The notes below the pieces were generated by a model that worked only from the letters and a program-made list of their open reading frames with translations, did not search any database and was not told the DNA's origin. From assembly GCF_001895045.1 (NCBI RefSeq), contig NZ_BDAM01000009.1, forward strand, positions 62,001-126,000: a stretch of 64,000 nucleotides of DNA, given 5' to 3'. This DNA is from Rhodococcus coprophilus NBRC 100603. GTDB lineage: Bacteria; Actinomycetota; Actinomycetes; Mycobacteriales; Mycobacteriaceae. Shown here piece by piece: positions 45,022 to 53,834 of this stretch. The position numbers were made by a program, and so were the translations under genes. Numbering within the stretch: the stretch's first letter is position 1; every line of letters begins with the position of its first letter.

Positions 45022-45855
45022 GTGTCCTCTCCCGCAGCCCCCGGCGCAGCCGATCCGGACATTTCGTCCCGCGCTCCCCACTGCCTCGTGGAGCAACGCG
45101 GCCACGTCCTCGTCGTGACGCTCAACCGGCCGGAGGCACGTAACGCGTTGTCGGGCGAGATGATGGCGATCATGTCCGAGGCCTGGGACCGGGTCGACCA
45201 CGATCCCGAGATCCGCGTCGCGATCCTCACCGGTGCCGGCGGCGCGTTCTGCGCCGGCGCCGACCTCAAGGCGATGAACCAGTCGGCCCCGGGAGACAAG
45301 TTCGAGGGCGGGGGCTGGGATCTGTCCCGCTTGCCCGCGCTGCTCAAGGGCCGCCGGCTGACCAAACCGCTCATCGCAGCCGTCGAGGGCGCGGCCATCG
45401 CCGGCGGCACAGAGATCCTCCAGGGCACCGACATCCGCGTGGCCGGGGAGAGCGCGAAGTTCGGCGTGTCCGAGGCCAAGTGGGGACTGTTCCCGCTCGG
45501 TGGCTCCGCAGTACGTCTCGTGCGCCAGATTCCGTACACGATCGCGGCGGACATCCTGCTCACCGGCCGGCACATCAAAGCCGCGGAAGCCAAAGAGATC
45601 GGGCTGATCGGCTACGTGGTGCCCGACGGCACCGCACTCGACAAGGCACTCGAGATCGCCGAGACCATCGCGAACAACGGGCCGGTCGCAGTCCAGGCGA
45701 TCCTCCGCACGATCCGCGACTCCGAGGGCCTGCACGAGGAAGAGGCATTCCGGATCGACGCCGAACTCGGGGCCGCCGTGTTCAAGAGCGCCGACGCGAA
45801 GGAAGGTCCCCGCGCCTTTGCGGAGAAACGTCGCCCGAAGTTCACCGGAGCCTGA
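45022..45855 (+). CDS. echA19: steroid enoyl-CoA hydratase EchA19
   Basis: 277-residue crotonase-fold hydratase. The CoA and oxyanion-hole segments are visible: [50 protein letters not shown] and [16 protein letters not shown]. It hydrates the alpha,beta-unsaturated CoA made by FadE26-FadE27 in side-chain beta-oxidation, as known for M. tuberculosis EchA19. The GTG at 45022 with AGGAG seven bases before is chosen. The same frame is open for over 700 codons upstream, but that part is antisense to fadD19. A terminator follows. Confidence 0.88.
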   Translation: MSSPAAPGAADPDISSRAPHCLVEQRGHVLVVTLNRPEARNALSGEMMAIMSEAWDRVDHDPEIRVAILTGAGGAFCAGADLKAMNQSAPGDKFEGGGWDLSRLPALLKGRRLTKPLIAAVEGAAIAGGTEILQGTDIRVAGESAKFGVSEAKWGLFPLGGSAVRLVRQIPYTIAADILLTGRHIKAAEAKEIGLIGYVVPDGTALDKALEIAETIANNGPVAVQAILRTIRDSEGLHEEEAFRIDAELGAAVFKSADAKEGPRAFAEKRRPKFTGA

Positions 45856-45868
45856 CTCCCCACCACCG

Positions 45869-45905
45869 AACGACGTGGCCGCACCCCGCGTACGGCCACG
45901 TCGTT
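45869..45905. terminator. terminator after echA19
   Basis: AACGACGTGGCCG and CGGCCACGTCGTT form a perfect 13-bp stem with an 11-base loop, 14 bases after the stop codon of echA19. Confidence 0.78.
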
Positions 45906-46013
45906 GCTGTTCGGCGGTGAGACGGAATCACACACGGATCAGGTGCCGGTGTTACATTCCGCTGTGACCTACGACACACAGTTGTGCGGTTCGTTCACGC
46001 AGTAAGGAGCCCC

Positions 46014-47543
46014 ATGTATCCCGGAGTCCACGCGCGCACCACACCCGACAAAGTTGCCGTCGTCCTAGCCGACAGCGACCGCAGCCTGACGTACCGAGAA
46101 CTCGACGATCACTCGGCTGCGCTTGCCCGGGTTCTGCACGACGCGGGGCTACGGCAGGGTGACGTCGTCGCGTTGCTCACGGACAACCGGGTCGAAGCGT
46201 TCGAGGTGTTCTGGGCAGCGTTGCGGTCCGGCCTGTACATCACTGCGGTCAACAGCCACCTCACCGCAGGGGAGGTCGCGTACATCGTCGAGGACAGCGG
46301 CGCAAAGGCATTGGTCGTCTCGGCGACTCTCGGGGACCTCGCGGAACAGGTCGGCGACACGGTCGGCGCTCACTCCGCGCGACTCTCGTTCGGTGGCGCG
46401 ATTCCGGGTTTCGACTCGTACGAGGATGCGATCGCCGGCGCCGGGCCGCGACTCGACGAGGAACCGTCCGGCGCGATCATGCTCTACTCCTCGGGCACCA
46501 CCGGCTTCCCCAAGGGAATCCAGCCGCCGTTGCCCGAGCGGCGCGTGGACGAGCCCGGTGAATCCCTGGTGATGGTCGCGCAGTACATGTTCGGCATCGG
46601 CGACGCCGACGTCTACTACTCCCCCGCACCGATCTACCATGCCGCACCGTTGCGATGGGGTGCCGCGATCCACGCGCTCGGGGGCACGGTGGTGCTGGCC
46701 TCGAAGTTCGAGCCCGAAACCGCGCTGCGCCATATCGAGCAGTACGCCGTGACGGCAGGCCAGATGGTCCCGACGATGTTCGTGCGCATGCTCAAACTCG
46801 ACCCCGAAATCCGTACGCGGCACGACCTTTCGAGTATCCGAGTGCTCATCCATGCGGCTGCGCCGTGCCCGCCCGACGTCAAGCGCGCAATGATCGACTG
46901 GCTCGGCCCGGTGGTCTACGAGTACTACAGCTCCACCGAAGCGAACGGCATCACGTTCATCAACAGTCAGGAATGGCTCGAGCACCCCGGCTCGGTGGGC
47001 AAGAGCGTCATCGGCCCCGCACACATCTGCGACGACGAGGGCAGGGTCCTCTCCCCCGGCGAGATCGGCACGATCTACTTCGAGGCCGACCACATCCCCT
47101 TCACCTACCACAACGATCCCGAGAAGACGGCGACCGCGCAGCATCCCGAGCATCCGACGTGGACCACCGTCGGCGATCTGGGGTACCTCGACGACGACGG
47201 CTTCCTGTACCTGACCGACCGCAAATCCTTCACCATCATCTCCGGCGGCGTGAACATCTACCCGCAGGAGATCGAGAACGTCCTCGCGCTCCATCCCGCC
47301 GTCGACGACGTCGCCGTCATCGGGGTGCCGCACCCTGAGATGGGCGAGGAGGTGAAGGCTGTGGTGGAGCTGTCCCCGGGAGCCACCGAATCCCCGGAAC
47401 TTGCGGAGCAACTGCTCGCGTACGTCCGCGACCGGGTCGCACACTTCAAGGTCCCGAAGTCCGTGGACTTCGTCGACCGGCTTCCCCGCACGCCGACAGG
47501 CAAGCTGGTCAAGGGAAAGCTGAAGGCGGCCTACACCTCCTGA
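46014..47543 (+). CDS. acyl-CoA synthetase (ANL superfamily)
   Basis: 509-residue adenylating enzyme. Motifs: MLYSSGTTGFPKGIQPPLPE, YYSSTEANGITF, TVGDLGYLDDDGFLYLTDR, SGGVNIYPQEIENVL, and the catalytic Lys region RTPTGKLVKGKL. It would activate a carboxylic acid to its CoA ester; the substrate is not evident. The ATG at 46014 has a strong AAGGAG site; the frame extends ten codons further but without one. It stands alone between a terminator and a convergent gene. I see no KstR box in front of it, so its membership in the sterol regulon is uncertain. Confidence 0.85.
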   Translation: MYPGVHARTTPDKVAVVLADSDRSLTYRELDDHSAALARVLHDAGLRQGDVVALLTDNRVEAFEVFWAALRSGLYITAVNSHLTAGEVAYIVEDSGAKALVVSATLGDLAEQVGDTVGAHSARLSFGGAIPGFDSYEDAIAGAGPRLDEEPSGAIMLYSSGTTGFPKGIQPPLPERRVDEPGESLVMVAQYMFGIGDADVYYSPAPIYHAAPLRWGAAIHALGGTVVLASKFEPETALRHIEQYAVTAGQMVPTMFVRMLKLDPEIRTRHDLSSIRVLIHAAAPCPPDVKRAMIDWLGPVVYEYYSSTEANGITFINSQEWLEHPGSVGKSVIGPAHICDDEGRVLSPGEIGTIYFEADHIPFTYHNDPEKTATAQHPEHPTWTTVGDLGYLDDDGFLYLTDRKSFTIISGGVNIYPQEIENVLALHPAVDDVAVIGVPHPEMGEEVKAVVELSPGATESPELAEQLLAYVRDRVAHFKVPKSVDFVDRLPRTPTGKLVKGKLKAAYTS

Positions 47544-47568
47544 GCAGATTGTGCGACTGCCGCCCGGA

Positions 47569-48606
47569 TCACCGCAGCACGGCCGAGGCAAGCTCCTTGA
47601 TCTGGGCGGCGTCACGGCAGGAGACGAGCAACATCGTGACGCCGGCCTCTTCCCACCTGCGCACCCCGTCGCGCACCTCACCGAGATCTCCGACGATCAT
47701 CGTCTCGGTCACCATCTCGTCCGGAATCGCCGCGGCCGCCTCGTCTTTGCGGCCGGAACGGAAGAGTGCGGTGACCTTGTCGACGACGTCGCCGTAACCC
47801 ATCCGCCGGTACACCTGCGCGTGGAAGTTCAGTTCCGGTGCACCCATCCCACCGACGTACAACGCCGTCACCGGTTTCATCGCCGCGATCGTGCCCTCGC
47901 GGTCGTCGGTCACCACGACCTGGCAGGTCGCGGCGATCTCGAAATCCTCCCGTGTGCGCCGTGCGCCGGGCCGGGCGAACCCTTCGTCGAGCCACTCGTT
48001 GTACATGGGCGCGAGACGCGGCGTGTAGTAGATGGCGAGCCAGCCGTCGGCGATCTCCGCCGTGAGTGCGACGTTCTTCGGTCCCTCGGCGCCCAGCCAG
48101 ATCGGGATGTCCGAGCGCAACGGATGAGTGATCGGCTTGAGCGGCTTGCCCAGTCCGGTGGCGCCGGCACCCGTGTACGGCAGCGGATAGTGCGGTCCCG
48201 CGCTCGTGACGGGTGCTTCGCGGGCCAGCACCTGACGGATGATCGACACGTACTCCCTGGTCCGCGCCAACGGCTTCGCGAACGGAACGCCGTACCAGCC
48301 CTCGACGACCTGCGGGCCGGAGACTCCGAGACCGAGGATGTGCCGGCCGCCGGAGAGGTGGTCGAGCGTCAGTGCGTGCATGGCGCAACTGGTGGGTGTC
48401 CGCGCGGAGATCTGGACGACGGAGGTGCCCAGTCGCACGCGATCGGTCGACGACCCCCACCACGCGAGTGGGGTGAAAGCATCCGAACCCCATGACTCGG
48501 CTGCGAAGACCGCATCGAACCCTTCGGCTTCTGCCGTTGCAACAAGTTCCGGTCCGTTCGCCGGTGGTTGCGCACCCCAGTATCCCAGCTGCAGTCCCAG
48601 TTTCAT
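47569..48606 (-). CDS. F420-dependent LLM-class oxidoreductase (Rv3520c-type)
   Basis: 345-residue luciferase-like monooxygenase-fold enzyme of the F420-dependent class. Typical segments: MKLGLQLGYWG, FAAESWGSDAFTPLAWWG, DRVRLGTSVVQISARTP, GLGVSGPQVVEGWYGVPF and IPIWLGAEGPKNVALTAEIADGW. It probably transfers hydride between cofactor F420 and a sterol-derived CoA intermediate. Synteny with the ltp4/ltp3 block and its length match M. tuberculosis Rv3520c. A KstR consensus box lies 68 bases upstream, shared with the divergent DUF35-like gene. Confidence 0.83.
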   Translation of the reverse strand: MKLGLQLGYWGAQPPANGPELVATAEAEGFDAVFAAESWGSDAFTPLAWWGSSTDRVRLGTSVVQISARTPTSCAMHALTLDHLSGGRHILGLGVSGPQVVEGWYGVPFAKPLARTREYVSIIRQVLAREAPVTSAGPHYPLPYTGAGATGLGKPLKPITHPLRSDIPIWLGAEGPKNVALTAEIADGWLAIYYTPRLAPMYNEWLDEGFARPGARRTREDFEIAATCQVVVTDDREGTIAAMKPVTALYVGGMGAPELNFHAQVYRRMGYGDVVDKVTALFRSGRKDEAAAAIPDEMVTETMIVGDLGEVRDGVRRWEEAGVTMLLVSCRDAAQIKELASAVLR

Positions 48607-48673
48607 TGAACGCCTTTCAGGTCGGGCCGAGTCCGGCTAGGTGCAGATCACACGCTACCCTTGCCAGCAACAC

Positions 48674-48687
48674 TAGAACCTGTTCTA
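48674..48687. promoter_or_regulatory. KstR operator between LLM gene and DUF35/ltp operon
   Basis: TAGAACCTGTTCTA matches every fixed position of TnnAACnnGTTnnA and is palindromic apart from its central pair. It lies 10 bases before the GTG of the DUF35-like gene, so the operator overlaps the likely transcription start, and 68 bases upstream of the opposing LLM gene. Confidence 0.85.
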
Positions 48688-48696
48688 CTCGAAGTT

Positions 48697-49668
48697 GTGA
48701 GCCTGGGAAAGAGTGCGGTCGCCGAGCCACCGCTCAATGCGCCGCTGAATCTGAAGTTCGACTACACACGATCCACCGGGCCGACTGTCGGCGCGTTCGT
48801 CACCGGACTGCGCGACGGACGCGTCGTCGGTGCCCGTGGATCCGACGGCAGGGTCTTCGTCCCTCCTCCGGAGTACGACCCGGTCACCCATGAACCGCTC
48901 ACCGAGTTCGTCGAGGTGGGACAGACCGGGACCGTCGTCAGCTGGACGTGGAGCGCGGAACCGTTGCCGGGCCAGCCGTTCGATCGCCCCTTCGCATGGG
49001 CACTGATCCGGCTCGACGGCGCAGACACCTCGATCCTGCACGCGGTGGACGTCGCCTCTCCCGACGACATCGAGACGGGTCTGCGCGTGCGGATCCGCTG
49101 GGCACCCGAGCGCACCGGCACCATCCACGACATCGCGGCCTTCGAGCCCGGCGAAGCGACACCGGGTACACCGGCCGAGCCCGGCGAGCCGGTCTCGATG
49201 ATCACGACCCCCGTCGACCTGCACTACCGGCACAGTGCGTCGCCCGAGGAGTCCTGGTACCTCCGGGGGCTGAAGGAAGGCAAGATCATCGGTGGCCGTA
49301 CGGGTCCCGGCGAAAAGGTGTACGTGCCGCCGCGCGGTGCGAGCCCCACCGACGGCGTGCCCACCAAGGAACCGGTGGAGTTGCCCGACAAGGGCATCGT
49401 CACGACGTTCTGCATCGTCAACGTGCCGTTCATGGGCCAGCAGATCAAGCCGCCCTACGTCGCCGCGTATGTGCTGCTCGACGGTGCCGACATCCCGTTC
49501 CTCCACCTCATCCTCGAGTGCGAGGCCTCCGAGGTGCGCATGGGAATGCGGGTCGAAGCCAAGTGGCGGCCTCGCGAAGAGTGGGACCACACACTGCGCA
49601 ACATCGAATACTTCCGCCCGACCGGCGAGCCCGACGCCGAGTTCGACACCTTCAAACACCACCTCTAG
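48697..49668 (+). CDS. tandem OB-fold DUF35-like protein (Rv3521-type)
   Basis: 323-residue protein made of two similar halves. Half one carries FVTGLRDGRVVGARGSDGRV and half two YLRGLKEGKIIGGRTGPGEK, each followed by an OB-fold DUF35-like stretch (VEVGQTGTVVSWTWS; VELPDKGIVTTFCIV). The zinc-ribbon cysteines usual in DUF35 proteins are absent. DUF35 domains partner thiolase-like Ltp aldolases, and ltp4 and ltp3 follow directly, so this is probably their accessory subunit. The GTG at 48697 is chosen; earlier in-frame codons overlap the KstR box. Position matches M. tuberculosis Rv3521. Confidence 0.75.
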   Translation: MSLGKSAVAEPPLNAPLNLKFDYTRSTGPTVGAFVTGLRDGRVVGARGSDGRVFVPPPEYDPVTHEPLTEFVEVGQTGTVVSWTWSAEPLPGQPFDRPFAWALIRLDGADTSILHAVDVASPDDIETGLRVRIRWAPERTGTIHDIAAFEPGEATPGTPAEPGEPVSMITTPVDLHYRHSASPEESWYLRGLKEGKIIGGRTGPGEKVYVPPRGASPTDGVPTKEPVELPDKGIVTTFCIVNVPFMGQQIKPPYVAAYVLLDGADIPFLHLILECEASEVRMGMRVEAKWRPREEWDHTLRNIEYFRPTGEPDAEFDTFKHHL

Positions 49669-49682
49669 GAGCGTCGAGCACA

Positions 49683-50744
49683 ATGACAGACATTGCAGTC
49701 GTCGGCTTCGCGCACGCCCCACACGTGCGCGAGACGTTCGGCACCACCAACGGCGTGGAAATGCTCGTCCCCTGCTTCCAGGAGCTCTACGGCAAGCTCG
49801 GGATCACGAAGTCGGACATCGGTTTCTGGTGCTCCGGATCATCTGACTATCTGGCCGGGCGCGCCTTCTCGTTCATCTCGGCCATCGACGCCATCGGTGC
49901 TGTGCCCCCGATCAACGAGTCCCACGTCGAGATGGACGCCGCGTGGGCTCTCTACGAGGCGTGGGTCAAGCTCATCACCGGCGAGGTGGACACCGCCCTG
50001 GTCTACGGCTTCGGCAAGTCGTCGGCCGGAACGCTGCGGCGGACGCTCTCGCTGCAACTCGATCCGTATCTCGTCGCGCCTCTCGGAGTCGATTCCGTCT
50101 CGCTCGCCGGCCTTCAGGCCCGGATGGGTCTCGAATCCGGGAAGTGGACCGATCGGGAAATGGCCGAAGTGGCCGTGCGCTCCCTCGCCGCCGCGAAGAA
50201 CAACCCGAAGGCCCAGCTCTCCGGCGACCTCGACATCGAAGAACTCCTCTCGCGTCCGTACATCTCCGACCCGCTCCGCAAGCACGATTGCGCTCCCGTT
50301 ACCGACGGGGCTGCCGCGGTCGTTCTGGCCACGGGAGACCGGGCACGCGAACTGTGTGAGAACCCCGCGTGGATCACCGGAATCGAGCATCGGATCGACT
50401 CGCCGAATTTCGGTGCCGCAGACCTCACCACCGCCCCGTCCGCACGTGCGGCCGCGCGCGCCGTGACGGGAGGCGACACCTCGTTCGACGTCGCAGAACT
50501 GCACGCCCCGTTCACCCACCAGGAACTGATCCTCCGTGAGGAGATCGGACTGGGTGAGAGCACCGTCGTCAATCCGTCGGGTGGTCCGCTCAGCGGCAAC
50601 GCGATGTTCTCCGGTGGTCTCGAGCGAATCGGTTATGCCGCCCAGGCGATCATGAACGGGACAGCGGGCCGCGCGCTCGCCCATGCGACGGGCGGCGCAG
50701 TGCTGCAACAGAATCTGGTAGCTGTCTTGGAGGGACGTAACTGA
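49683..50744 (+). CDS. ltp4: thiolase-like lipid transfer protein Ltp4 (probable steroid aldolase subunit)
   Basis: 353-residue thiolase-superfamily protein. It has the fold signatures WCSGSSDYLAGRAFSF, DGAAAVVLATGD and VNPSGGPLSGNAMFSGGLERI but no CxS active-site cysteine at the thiolase position. That points to carbon-carbon lyase (retro-aldol) chemistry, as shown for the Ltp2 relatives. Length and order match M. tuberculosis Ltp4 (Rv3522). The ATG follows the DUF35-like gene after 14 bases, and its stop overlaps ltp3 (TGATG). It probably forms a heteromer with Ltp3 and the DUF35-like protein. Confidence 0.82.
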   Translation: MTDIAVVGFAHAPHVRETFGTTNGVEMLVPCFQELYGKLGITKSDIGFWCSGSSDYLAGRAFSFISAIDAIGAVPPINESHVEMDAAWALYEAWVKLITGEVDTALVYGFGKSSAGTLRRTLSLQLDPYLVAPLGVDSVSLAGLQARMGLESGKWTDREMAEVAVRSLAAAKNNPKAQLSGDLDIEELLSRPYISDPLRKHDCAPVTDGAAAVVLATGDRARELCENPAWITGIEHRIDSPNFGAADLTTAPSARAAARAVTGGDTSFDVAELHAPFTHQELILREEIGLGESTVVNPSGGPLSGNAMFSGGLERIGYAAQAIMNGTAGRALAHATGGAVLQQNLVAVLEGRN

Positions 50745-51919
50745 TGGCGAAGCAACCCGCAGCTGTCCTGGGCACCGGGCAGACCCACTACGTCGCCAAG
50801 CGTCATGACGTGTCGATGTCCGGCCTGGTGCGCGAGGCGATCGACCGCGCCATGCTCGACGCACAGGTCGGCTGGGACGACATCGACGCCGTCGTCATCG
50901 GCAAAGCCCCCGACCTGTTCGAGGGCGTCATGATGCCCGAGTTGTCGATGGTCGACGCCATCGGCGCGACCGGCAAACCGATGCTGCGCGTGCACACCGC
51001 GGGGTCGGTGGGCGGATCCACCGCGAACGTCGCGGCGAGCCTGGTGCAGGCCGGCGTCCACCGGCGAGTCCTCGCCGTGGCGTGGGAGAAGCAGTCCGAA
51101 TCCAACGCCATGTGGGCGCTGTCGACACCGGTTCCGTTCACCATGCCGGTCGGTGCCGGTGCCGGCGGTTACTTCGCTCCGCACGTCCGCTCGTACATCA
51201 GACGGTCCGGAGCACCCGAACACGTCGGGGCTATGGTGGCAGTGAAAGACCGGCTGAACGGCGCGAAGAACCCGTACGCACATCTCAAGCAGCCGGACAT
51301 CACCCTGGAGAAGGTCCAAGCATCACAGATGCTGTGGGACCCCATCCGCTACGACGAGACCTGCCCCTCCTCGGACGGGGCGTGCGCCGTCGTGCTCGGG
51401 GACGCCGACAGTGCCACCGCCGCAGAGCAGGCCGGGCGGAAGGTCGCGTGGATCCACGCCACCGCCATGCGCACCGAACCCACGACGTACGCGGGTCGCG
51501 ACCAGGTCGATCCCCAGGCGGGCCGGGTCGCGGCAGCCGCATTGTGGAAGCAGGCGGGCATCACCGATCCTCTCACCGAGATCGACTGCGCCGAGATCTA
51601 TGTCCCCTTCTCGTGGTTCGAGCCGATGTGGCTCGAGAATCTCGGCTTCACGCCGCAGGGAGCGGGATGGAAGCTCACCGAGTCCGGAGAAACCGCGATC
51701 GGCGGTCAGTTGCCGATCAACATGTCCGGCGGTGTTCTCTGTTCGAATCCCATCGGTGCATCCGGGATGATCCGCTTCGCCGAGGCCGCGATCCAGGTGA
51801 TGGGCAAGGCCGGTGACCACCAGGTCGACGGGGCACGGAAGGCGCTCGGACACGCGTACGGCGGTGGCTCCCAGTACTTCTCGATGTGGGTTGTCTCGTC
51901 CGACCGGCCGGCGAACTAG
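50744..51919 (+). CDS. ltp3: thiolase-like lipid transfer protein Ltp3 (probable steroid aldolase subunit)
   Basis: 391-residue thiolase-superfamily protein. At the position of the thiolase nucleophile it reads HTAGSVGGSTAN, without cysteine. Other fold motifs: SSDGACAVVLGDA, CAEIYVPFSWFEP, NMSGGVLCSNPIGASGMIRF and HAYGGGSQYFSMW. It corresponds to M. tuberculosis Ltp3 (Rv3523). Ltp3/Ltp4-type proteins in Rhodococcus have been linked to side-chain cleavage of bile-acid-type steroids; activity here is inferred. The ATG overlaps the ltp4 stop by one base. Confidence 0.82.
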   Translation: MAKQPAAVLGTGQTHYVAKRHDVSMSGLVREAIDRAMLDAQVGWDDIDAVVIGKAPDLFEGVMMPELSMVDAIGATGKPMLRVHTAGSVGGSTANVAASLVQAGVHRRVLAVAWEKQSESNAMWALSTPVPFTMPVGAGAGGYFAPHVRSYIRRSGAPEHVGAMVAVKDRLNGAKNPYAHLKQPDITLEKVQASQMLWDPIRYDETCPSSDGACAVVLGDADSATAAEQAGRKVAWIHATAMRTEPTTYAGRDQVDPQAGRVAAAALWKQAGITDPLTEIDCAEIYVPFSWFEPMWLENLGFTPQGAGWKLTESGETAIGGQLPINMSGGVLCSNPIGASGMIRFAEAAIQVMGKAGDHQVDGARKALGHAYGGGSQYFSMWVVSSDRPAN

Positions 51920-51929
51920 GGGCGTCACC

Positions 51930-52811
51930 GTGGTCGATTTCACCGTGGCGGTCGCCATGACACCGCTGGATCAACTGACAGGGATCGCACAGACCGCCGA
52001 GGAGTGCGGGTTCTCGTCGATCGCACTGCCGGATTCGTTGTTCTTCATGGAGAAGCAGAGCGTCGACTATCCGTACACGCCGGACGGGTCGCGGATGTGG
52101 ACACCGGACACCCCGTGGGTCGATCCGCTCATTGCGGCTGCGTCCATGGGTGCGGCGACGTCGACCATCAGGTTCTACACCCAGGTCCTCAAGCTTGGGT
52201 CCCGGAACCCGGTGCTCCTCGCGCGACAGGTCGGGTCGGTCGCCAACCTCACCGGCAACCGGTTCGGTCTCGGAGTCGGGATCGGCTGGGCGCCGGAGGA
52301 GTTCGAGTGGTGCGGCGCGCCGTACGAGCGCCGCGGCAAACGGGTCGACGAGATGATCGAGGTGCTGTCGCTGATTCTCGGGGGCGGCATGGTCGAGCAT
52401 CACGGCGAGTTCTTCGATTTCGACCGGCTCCAAATGAGTCCCGCCCCTACCGCCCCGGTGCCGCTCTACGTCGGTGGGCACACCGACGTCGCGCTGCGCC
52501 GTGCCGCACGGGTCGGCGACGGCTGGACCTCGGCCATGATCAAGTTCGACGACCTCGTCGCGGTCATCGCCCGGTTGCGGGAACTGCGCGAAGAGTACGG
52601 GCGCGCCGACGTGCCGTTCGAGATCCAGGCGGTATGCGTCGATCGGTTCGGTTCGTCGGGTTACGCCGAACTCGCCGACGCCGGCGTCACCGACATTCTC
52701 GTGGTGCCGTGGATCTTCGACGGTCACGGCTTCGATTCGCCGCTCGATGCGAAACAGGAATCGCTGCGGAGGTTCGCGGACAAGTACATTCACGGAAAGG
52801 ACGCGGCATGA
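51930..52811 (+). CDS. F420-type LLM oxidoreductase in ltp operon
   Basis: 293-residue luciferase-like monooxygenase-fold protein, shorter than the LLM enzyme at 47569. Segments include SSIALPDSLFFMEKQSVDYP, RFYTQVLKLGSRNPVLLARQ, GLGVGIGWAPEEFEWCGAPY and VPLYVGGHTDVALRRAARVGDGW. It is placed in the F420-dependent group by pattern; FMN cannot be excluded. The GTG at 51930 has AGGGG upstream and lies 10 bases after ltp3. Its stop overlaps the following SnoaL-like gene. A redox step on the retro-aldol substrate or product is plausible. Confidence 0.8.
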   Translation: MVDFTVAVAMTPLDQLTGIAQTAEECGFSSIALPDSLFFMEKQSVDYPYTPDGSRMWTPDTPWVDPLIAAASMGAATSTIRFYTQVLKLGSRNPVLLARQVGSVANLTGNRFGLGVGIGWAPEEFEWCGAPYERRGKRVDEMIEVLSLILGGGMVEHHGEFFDFDRLQMSPAPTAPVPLYVGGHTDVALRRAARVGDGWTSAMIKFDDLVAVIARLRELREEYGRADVPFEIQAVCVDRFGSSGYAELADAGVTDILVVPWIFDGHGFDSPLDAKQESLRRFADKYIHGKDAA

Positions 52812-53221
52812 GTGAGGAACACCCCGCACGGGTGGCGGCGCGCGCGTCGCAAACGGCTGCAAGCGGCAAGCGCAAGGACGAGTGGCTCGGTGTGTTCGCG
52901 GAGAACGCCTGCGTCGAAGATCCAGTGGGACCGTCGGGATTCGACCCGGAAGGCAAGGGTCACACCGGCCGCGACGCCATCGCCGCCTTCTACGACATGA
53001 CGATCGCCAACACCGACAAGCTCGAGTTCCTCATCGACGATGTGCTGGTGTGTGGTGACGAGTGCGTCAACGTCGGCACCATTCGCACCACGATGGCCGG
53101 AAACATCATCGATGCCGAGGGCGTCTTCGTGTACCGGGTCGACGGCGACGGCAAGATCGTGTCGCTGCGGGCGTTCTGGGAGATGGACCGAGCGATGAAG
53201 ACGGTACGGCCCGCTGCGTAG
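52808..53221 (+). CDS. SnoaL/ketosteroid-isomerase-like protein
   Basis: 137-residue NTF2-fold protein. Visible: VFAENACVEDPVGPSGFDPE, GRDAIAAFYDMTIANTDKLEF, TTMAGNIIDAEGVFVYRVDGDG, and FWEMDRAM near the end. This fold includes delta-5-3-ketosteroid isomerases and hydratases/cyclases. In a KstR-controlled operon a ketosteroid isomerase or hydratase role is reasonable, but the catalytic residues cannot be assigned securely. The ATG overlaps the LLM gene stop by 4 bases. It is the last gene of the operon that begins at 48697. Confidence 0.75.
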   Translation: MSEEHPARVAARASQTAASGKRKDEWLGVFAENACVEDPVGPSGFDPEGKGHTGRDAIAAFYDMTIANTDKLEFLIDDVLVCGDECVNVGTIRTTMAGNIIDAEGVFVYRVDGDGKIVSLRAFWEMDRAMKTVRPAA

Positions 53222-53234
53222 CGCCGATCCCTCG

Positions 53235-53240
53235 TAGAGT
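53235..53240 (+). promoter_or_regulatory. -10 element, probably leaderless start
   Basis: TAGAGT fits TANNNT and is followed by six bases (CGGGGG) and the ATG at 53247, the same spacing as at 3937. It separates the nucleotidyltransferase gene from the steroid operon in front of it. Confidence 0.45.
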
Positions 53241-53246
53241 CGGGGG

Positions 53247-53822
53247 ATGAGCACTGCCGGCATCGTTCTCGCTGCAGGGGACGGCTCGCGATTGGGTGGG
53301 CGCGCGAAAGCGCTCCTCCCCCACCGCGGCCGTCCCCTGCTGCACACCGTGACCACCGCACTCGCCGACGGCGGGTGCGACGAGGTGATCGTGGTGCTCG
53401 GCGCCTACGCAGACGAGGTCGCCGCAGCGTGTCCGCCGGACGTCACCGTGGTGGTCAATCCGGAGTGGAGCGCTGGGATGTCGACGTCGTTGCGCCGTGG
53501 CGTCGGTGCTGCCGGAGGTCACGGCACGGTCGCGCTCACGGTCGTGGATTTCCCCGGTATCACCGCCGAACTCGTCCGGCACGTTCTGACCGAGCACCGC
53601 CGCGGGACGGTGACGCTTCCGGTGTTCGGCGATCGGCCCGGTCATCCGGTGGTGTTCGACCACGCCGACGCCGTCGCGGCGGCACAGCAGGCGACGGCGG
53701 ACGAAGGTGCACGCACTTACCTTGCGCGCCAACGCGACCGGGTTCGGCGACTGGACTGCACCGCCCTGGCGGATGCGGGAGACATCGACACCGTCGGCGA
53801 TCTGCGCCGGCTCGAGCCCTGA
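53247..53822 (+). CDS. MobA/MocA-like nucleotidyltransferase
   Basis: 191-residue NTP-transferase. The nucleotide-binding signature LAAGDGSRLGGRAKALL is at the N-terminus, the metal-binding Asp is in LTVVDFPGI, and a typical GHPVVFDHAD segment follows. MobA/MocA enzymes add a nucleotide to molybdopterin; related members have other sugar- or cofactor-phosphate substrates. No molybdoenzyme is encoded in the window. It seems to start its own short transcript together with the membrane protein that follows after 12 bases. Not evidently part of steroid metabolism. Confidence 0.78.
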   Translation: MSTAGIVLAAGDGSRLGGRAKALLPHRGRPLLHTVTTALADGGCDEVIVVLGAYADEVAAACPPDVTVVVNPEWSAGMSTSLRRGVGAAGGHGTVALTVVDFPGITAELVRHVLTEHRRGTVTLPVFGDRPGHPVVFDHADAVAAAQQATADEGARTYLARQRDRVRRLDCTALADAGDIDTVGDLRRLEP

Positions 53823-53834
53823 GGAGTCCTTGCT

